64,000 nt of DNA, taken from NCBI RefSeq assembly GCF_026163695.1, contig NZ_JAOTID010000013.1:62001-126000 (forward strand), read 5' to 3'. The translations under genes and the position numbers were made by a program. The notes under the pieces were generated by a model. The model did no database searches and was not told the DNA's origin. It saw only the letters and a list, made by a program, of their open reading frames with translations. Origin of the DNA: Shumkonia mesophila. GTDB lineage: Bacteria; Pseudomonadota; Alphaproteobacteria; Rhodospirillales; Shumkoniaceae. Position 1 is the first letter of the stretch, and each line of letters starts with the position of its first letter. This document shows positions 60,449-64,000 of the stretch, in pieces.

Positions 60449-61240
60449 TCAGCCGCCGCTGGCGTTGGCGTTGGCGTTGGCGGTGGCGGTGGCGGTGGGC
60501 CAGCCGACGCGGCCGATGGCCGGCAGCTTGAGCGCCAGGCCCATCGGATCGACCCCGAAGGTCAGGCCGAGGATGTTGATCTCCAGCCCCTCCTCCGGCC
60601 CCACCAGGAAGCCGAGGAGGCCGAACAGAGAAACCTGCACTCCCTTGCCGCCGGGCGGCTGGGCGACGATGCCGCCGTTCGGCAGGTAGTCCTTGCCGAT
60701 GGCGGTGGGCGGCAGGTCCAGCTTGAAGGCCGGCACCCGCCGGGCGAGATAGGCGATGAACGTGTTGCTGTTGGGGCCGGGCCACACCCGGTACTCGTTG
60801 GGATACGGGTATTCCTTGGCGGCGCGGTCGATCTCGTCGATCATGGCGTCCACCCCTTCGCCCCGGATGTCGGCCAGGATCTCGGGAGCGGAGCCGAACC
60901 ACCGGCCATCCGGCGGGCGGTTGCTGATGGAAACCGCCGACATGCCGCGCATTGCCCGCCAGCCGACCACCTCGTAAACGGTGAAGGCCGGCGCGTCGGT
61001 ATGTTTCACCGCGATCCAGGTATGGACGCCCAGGGCGCCGCGCCAGCCGAAAGTGCGCGCCGCGTAGACCTGGGCCACCGCCTCGCGCGTCACCGCCGGG
61101 TCGGGGGCGATCCCGGTGGGTTCCCGGCTGGCCGTTCGCCAATCCTGCGCCATTGTCCGCTGAATTCCCGCGTAAAGAAGGGCCGCCACTGCGGCGGCAA
61201 CGACAATCATCAAGGCGAGAAGCATCTTCCTGAACATCAT
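60449..61240 (-). CDS. DUF3750 protein with a hexanucleotide-repeat tail
   Basis: A 263-residue protein. An N-terminal hydrophobic helix (KMLLALMIVVAAAVAALLYAG) acts as anchor or signal. The DUF3750 core includes RGALGVHTWIAVKHTDAP, YEVVGWRAMRG and VWPGPNSNTFIAYLARRVP. The family is of unknown function. The C-terminus ends in an Ala/Thr/Asn dipeptide run (TATATANANANANASGG) encoded by a 6-bp tandem repeat at 60461-60496. It lies between djlA and the TRAP permease gene on the same strand. Confidence 0.85.
   Translation of the reverse strand: MMFRKMLLALMIVVAAAVAALLYAGIQRTMAQDWRTASREPTGIAPDPAVTREAVAQVYAARTFGWRGALGVHTWIAVKHTDAPAFTVYEVVGWRAMRGMSAVSISNRPPDGRWFGSAPEILADIRGEGVDAMIDEIDRAAKEYPYPNEYRVWPGPNSNTFIAYLARRVPAFKLDLPPTAIGKDYLPNGGIVAQPPGGKGVQVSLFGLLGFLVGPEEGLEINILGLTFGVDPMGLALKLPAIGRVGWPTATATANANANASGG
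60461..60496. repeat. Hexanucleotide tandem repeat in the DUF3750 gene
   Basis: Six 6-bp units, GGCGTT three times then GGCGGT three times, giving (Thr-Ala)n and (Asn-Ala)n on the minus strand. A change of copy number keeps the reading frame. Confidence 0.9.
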
Positions 61241-61299
61241 CGCATAAATGGGATGGCCGGCCCCCCCTGCCAAGGACTCGACGGTTCCGCCCGGCCCGC

Positions 61300-62604
61300 C
61301 TAGCGCTCGGACATGCGCTGGGGCAGATAGGTGGCGATTTCGGGGAACACGACGATCAGCACGACCGCCAGCAGCAGCAGGAAGAAGAAGGGCAGCGCGG
61401 CCTTGGCGACGTAAAGGATGTTGCGCCCGGTCAGGCCCTGCAGCACGAACAGGTTGAAGCCGACCGGCGGCGTGATCTGGGCCATCTCGACCACCAGCAC
61501 GACATAGATGCCGAACCAGATCTTGTCGATCCCCGCCTGCTCGATCATCGGCAGGATCACCGCCGTGGTCAGCACCACCACCGAAATGCCGTCGAGGAAA
61601 CAGCCGAGCACGATGAAAAAGACGGTCAAGGCCGCGATCAGCATGACCGGGGAAAGCCCCAGGGAACCGATCCATTCGGCCAGCAGGCGCGGGATGCCGG
61701 TGAAGCCCATGGCCACCGTCAGGAAGGCGGCGCCGGCCAGGATGAAGGCGATCATGCACGAGGTGCGGGTGGCGCCCATCAGGCTGTCGGCAAGGGTTTT
61801 CCACGTCAGCGTCCCCGATCCCCAGGAAAGAACGAGGGACAGCAGCACGCCCACCGCCGCCGCGTCGGTCGGCGAGGCGATGCCGAGGTAGATCGAGCCG
61901 ATGACGCCGGCGATCAGCAACAGGATCGGGATCAGGCGGCGCGTCTGGTGAAACCGCTCGGCGAACGTCATGTCGTCCTGGGCCGGCGGGATCCGGGCGG
62001 GATAGATCAGCGACCACGCGATCACGTAGCCCATGAAGAGGGCGACCAGCAGGAGGCCGGGCAGAACGCCGGCGATGAAAAGCCGGGCGATCGATTCCTC
62101 GGTGGCCACGCCATAGACGATGAGGATGATCGACGGCGGAATGAGAAGACCCAGCGTCCCCGACCCCGCCAGCGTGCCGATGCTCATGATCGGCGGATAG
62201 CCGTGGCGGTCGAGCTCGGGGATCGACATCTTGCCGATGGTCGCCGCGGTGGCCGCCGACGAGCCCGACACCGCGGCGAAGACGCCGCAGCCCAGCACGT
62301 TGACGTGGAGCAGCCGCCCGGGCAGCCGGTTCAGCCATGGCGCCAGGCCGGCGAACATGTCTTCCGACAGGCGCGAGCGGAACAGGATCTCGCCCATCCA
62401 GATGAACAGCGGCAGCGACGCCAGGGCCCAGGAATTGCTCGATCCCCAGGTGGTGGTGGCGAGCACCAGCCCGGTCGGCGCGTTGGTGAACGCCATCATG
62501 GCGAACAGCGCGATGCCCAGCAGCGAGAGCGCCACCCAGAGGCCGCTGCCGAGCAGCGTGAAGAGGGCGACGATAAGGGCGATGGAAAGACCGATCTGTT
62601 CCAT
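61300..62604 (-). CDS. dctM: TRAP transporter large permease subunit (DctM)
   Basis: A 434-residue polytopic membrane protein with about 12 helices. Typical DctM segments are AAVSGSSAATAATIGKMSIPEL, GSGTLGLLIPPSIILIVYGV and LGCFLDGISVVVLTTAVILP. With DctQ it imports organic acids using sodium or proton gradients. It starts 3 bp after the dctQ stop. It is the last gene of a DctP-Q-M operon on the minus strand. Confidence 0.95.
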   Translation of the reverse strand: MEQIGLSIALIVALFTLLGSGLWVALSLLGIALFAMMAFTNAPTGLVLATTTWGSSNSWALASLPLFIWMGEILFRSRLSEDMFAGLAPWLNRLPGRLLHVNVLGCGVFAAVSGSSAATAATIGKMSIPELDRHGYPPIMSIGTLAGSGTLGLLIPPSIILIVYGVATEESIARLFIAGVLPGLLLVALFMGYVIAWSLIYPARIPPAQDDMTFAERFHQTRRLIPILLLIAGVIGSIYLGIASPTDAAAVGVLLSLVLSWGSGTLTWKTLADSLMGATRTSCMIAFILAGAAFLTVAMGFTGIPRLLAEWIGSLGLSPVMLIAALTVFFIVLGCFLDGISVVVLTTAVILPMIEQAGIDKIWFGIYVVLVVEMAQITPPVGFNLFVLQGLTGRNILYVAKAALPFFFLLLLAVVLIVVFPEIATYLPQRMSER

Positions 62605-62607
62605 GGC

Positions 62608-63189
62608 CTACTCCATCGGTACCGAGACGTCATCGCCGGCGCCGGCATCGCCGCCGGCGAAGCGGCCATGGACATAGGACGGCTCGCGCCCGGCCAGCGC
62701 CTCGAAGAATTCGTCGACGAGCGCGACGGTCAGCACGATCAGCCCGATGGCCATCGGGACCTGCGGAATCCACAGCGGAAGCGCGACCATGCCGGGCGAC
62801 ACGTCCCCGAACTCGATGGATTCGACGACCAGGCCGACGGTATAGACCGCAAAGTACGCCGACAGCACGGCCCCCAGGCCGGCGCACCAGATCTCGACGA
62901 AACGGCGCTGGGCCGTGCTCAGGGTCTGGATGATCATCGAGACGCGGATGTGGGCGCCGCAGCGCAGCGTGTAGGCGAGCGCCAGGAACGAGGTGCCGGC
63001 CAGGAAGAAGCCGGCGAACTCGGCGTAGGACGGCACCACCAGCCCGAACGAATGGCCCAACAGCCAACTGGCGAGGGCATCGATGACGTTGGCGCCGACC
63101 TGCAGCAGCACCACCACGCAGATGGCCGCCAGGAACACGGCCGCGACGACGCCGCTGCCGCGATAGAGATGATCGAGGATTTTGCGCAT
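62608..63189 (-). CDS. dctQ: TRAP transporter small permease subunit (DctQ)
   Basis: A 193-residue protein with four transmembrane helices. Conserved DctQ features are the first helix (GVVAAVFLAAICVVVLLQV), the loop with FAGFFLAGTSFLALAYTLRCGAHIRV and the last helix before the acidic C-terminus. It forms the permease with DctM. Encoded between the receptor and DctM genes; a GC hairpin precedes it. Confidence 0.93.
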   Translation of the reverse strand: MRKILDHLYRGSGVVAAVFLAAICVVVLLQVGANVIDALASWLLGHSFGLVVPSYAEFAGFFLAGTSFLALAYTLRCGAHIRVSMIIQTLSTAQRRFVEIWCAGLGAVLSAYFAVYTVGLVVESIEFGDVSPGMVALPLWIPQVPMAIGLIVLTVALVDEFFEALAGREPSYVHGRFAGGDAGAGDDVSVPME

Positions 63190-63204
63190 GCTTGTCCGGA
63201 AACG

Positions 63205-63229
63205 GGGGGCCGGCGGAAGGCCGGCCCCC
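63205..63229 (-). terminator. Intercistronic hairpin between dctP and dctQ
   Basis: A 10-bp stem, GGGGGCCGGC (63205-63214) with GCCGGCCCCC (63220-63229), and a 5-base loop in the 48-bp gap. No T-tract, so it probably stabilises the receptor mRNA or partly attenuates. Confidence 0.6.
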
Positions 63230-63237
63230 GCCCGTCG

Positions 63238-64000
63238 CTATTTCCGATAGGCCTTGACGATGGCCTCGCCGTCGGCGCCGGCCCTCTTGAGCCATTCGGC
63301 GGTCATCTTCTCGCCGATCGTCTGGAGGCCCTTCTTGAGGGCGGCGTTGGGGTCGTTCACCGACATCTTGTTGTCGCGCAGGATCTTCAGCTTGGCGTCG
63401 GTTTCCGCCATGCTCATCGTCCAGCCGCGCTCCTCGGCCGTCTTGGCGGCATCCTGAACGGCCTTCTGGGTGTCCTTGTCGAGGCGCTGGAAGGCGCGCT
63501 TGTTGACGACGATGACGTTCTTCGGCACCCACGCCTGGGTATGGTAGTAGTGGGACAGGTAATCCCACGACTTCGATTCGGCGCCGGTGGAGGGCGAGGT
63601 GATCATGGCGTCGACGCGCCCGGTGGCGAAGGCTTGCGGAATGTCCGGCACCTCGATCTGGGTCGGCACCATGCCGGCCAGTTCGGCCAGGCGCGTGCCC
63701 GCCGGGTTGTTGGCCCGGAATTTCAGGCCTTTGAGGTCGTCCATGCTGTTGATCGCCCGCTTGGTGTAGAGCCCCTGCGGCGGCCACGGCACGGCGAACA
63801 GAATGGCGATGCCCTGCTGGTCCAGAAGCTTCTCGGTCGCCGGACGCGCCGCCGCCCACAGCTTCTTGGCGCTGGCGTAGTCGGTGGCGAGGAACGGCAC
63901 GGCATCGACGCCGAAGACCGCGTTCTCGTTGTCCAGTAAGGAAATGAAGAATTCGCCGATCGGCACCTGGCCGCCGCGCACCGCGTTCTTGATTTCGGGA
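63238..64000 (-). CDS. dctP: TRAP transporter DctP-type substrate-binding protein (N-terminus beyond the right edge)
   Basis: 254 codons of a periplasmic receptor are visible without a start; the frame continues through the edge (PEIKNAVRGGQVPIGEF). TRAP-DctP features are DLKGLKFRANNPAGTRLAEL and the ATGRVDAMITSPSTGAESKSW segment that shapes the ligand pocket. The C-terminus ends KAYRK. The conserved Arg in KFRANN normally binds a carboxylate group. It begins the operon with dctQ and dctM. Confidence 0.93.
   Translation of the reverse strand, partial: PEIKNAVRGGQVPIGEFFISLLDNENAVFGVDAVPFLATDYASAKKLWAAARPATEKLLDQQGIAILFAVPWPPQGLYTKRAINSMDDLKGLKFRANNPAGTRLAELAGMVPTQIEVPDIPQAFATGRVDAMITSPSTGAESKSWDYLSHYYHTQAWVPKNVIVVNKRAFQRLDKDTQKAVQDAAKTAEERGWTMSMAETDAKLKILRDNKMSVNDPNAALKKGLQTIGEKMTAEWLKRAGADGEAIVKAYRK

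Overview
The window is chromosomal DNA from a GC-rich alphaproteobacterium, most likely of the Rhodospirillales (Magnetospirillum/Rhodospirillum-like). The case rests on several points: a complete mraZ-to-ftsZ division and cell-wall cluster followed by lpxC, bamD, recN and ligA; a separate F0 operon (atpI-B-E-F'-F) that carries the extra b' subunit; DUF2336, DUF2007 and DUF721 proteins; pyruvate phosphate dikinase directly after glyQS; and CtrA-like TTAA-N7-TTAA and LexA-like GTTC-N7-GTTC sites. No insertion sequence, prophage, rRNA or CRISPR array is visible. Most of the window is conserved core genome.

Layout. 1-0.7 kb: the edge of an ArsP-type permease gene and its ArsR repressor. 0.8-9.0 kb, minus strand: DUF2007, a methyltransferase, an S49 peptidase, a membrane zinc-ribbon protein, glyQ, glyS and ppdK. 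9.1-13.5 kb: long-chain prenyl diphosphate synthase, tRNA-Pro(CGG), an orphan anchored DctP-like protein, a DUF2336 protein and a small cytochrome c. 13.5-17.5 kb: a TAXI-type TRAP operon (binding protein, fused permease, UspF-like stress protein). 17.9-24.3 kb: apt, mutY, a DUF721 gene, a DsbA-like oxidoreductase and smc. 24.3-27.1 kb: the F0 ATP synthase operon. 27.1-28.8 kb: a sodium:solute symporter with its DUF3311 partner. 29.2-35.1 kb: ligA, recN, bamD and lpxC. 35.2-53.6 kb: the dcw cluster, all on the minus strand and almost entirely translationally coupled. 53.6-64 kb: a regulatory region upstream of mraZ, an acetyltransferase, a methyltransferase, rnpB, an AmpD-like amidase, small unknown, Cache and PRC-barrel proteins, a hicAB toxin-antitoxin pair, djlA, DUF3750 and a second (DctPQM) TRAP operon that runs off the right edge.

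How the genes work together. The dcw cluster makes UDP-MurNAc-pentapeptide and lipid II (murE, F, D, C, B, ddl, mraY, murG) and the septum machinery (ftsL, I, W, Q, A, Z). The AmpD-like amidase would act on cell-wall breakdown products. The mraZ upstream region carries an array of MraZ boxes over a promoter, a near-consensus CtrA site and a possible LexA box, so it may tie the cluster to the cell cycle and perhaps to DNA damage. Two complete TRAP systems, one orphan TRAP-type receptor and one symporter indicate a reliance on small organic acids. Ordinary coding DNA dominates. The less explained material is in the intergenic DNA: modular palindromes, REP-like pairs, a 24-bp-arm inverted repeat, intercistronic hairpins in both TRAP operons, and an apparently leaderless hicA promoter. 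I found no convincing wholly new multi-gene system.
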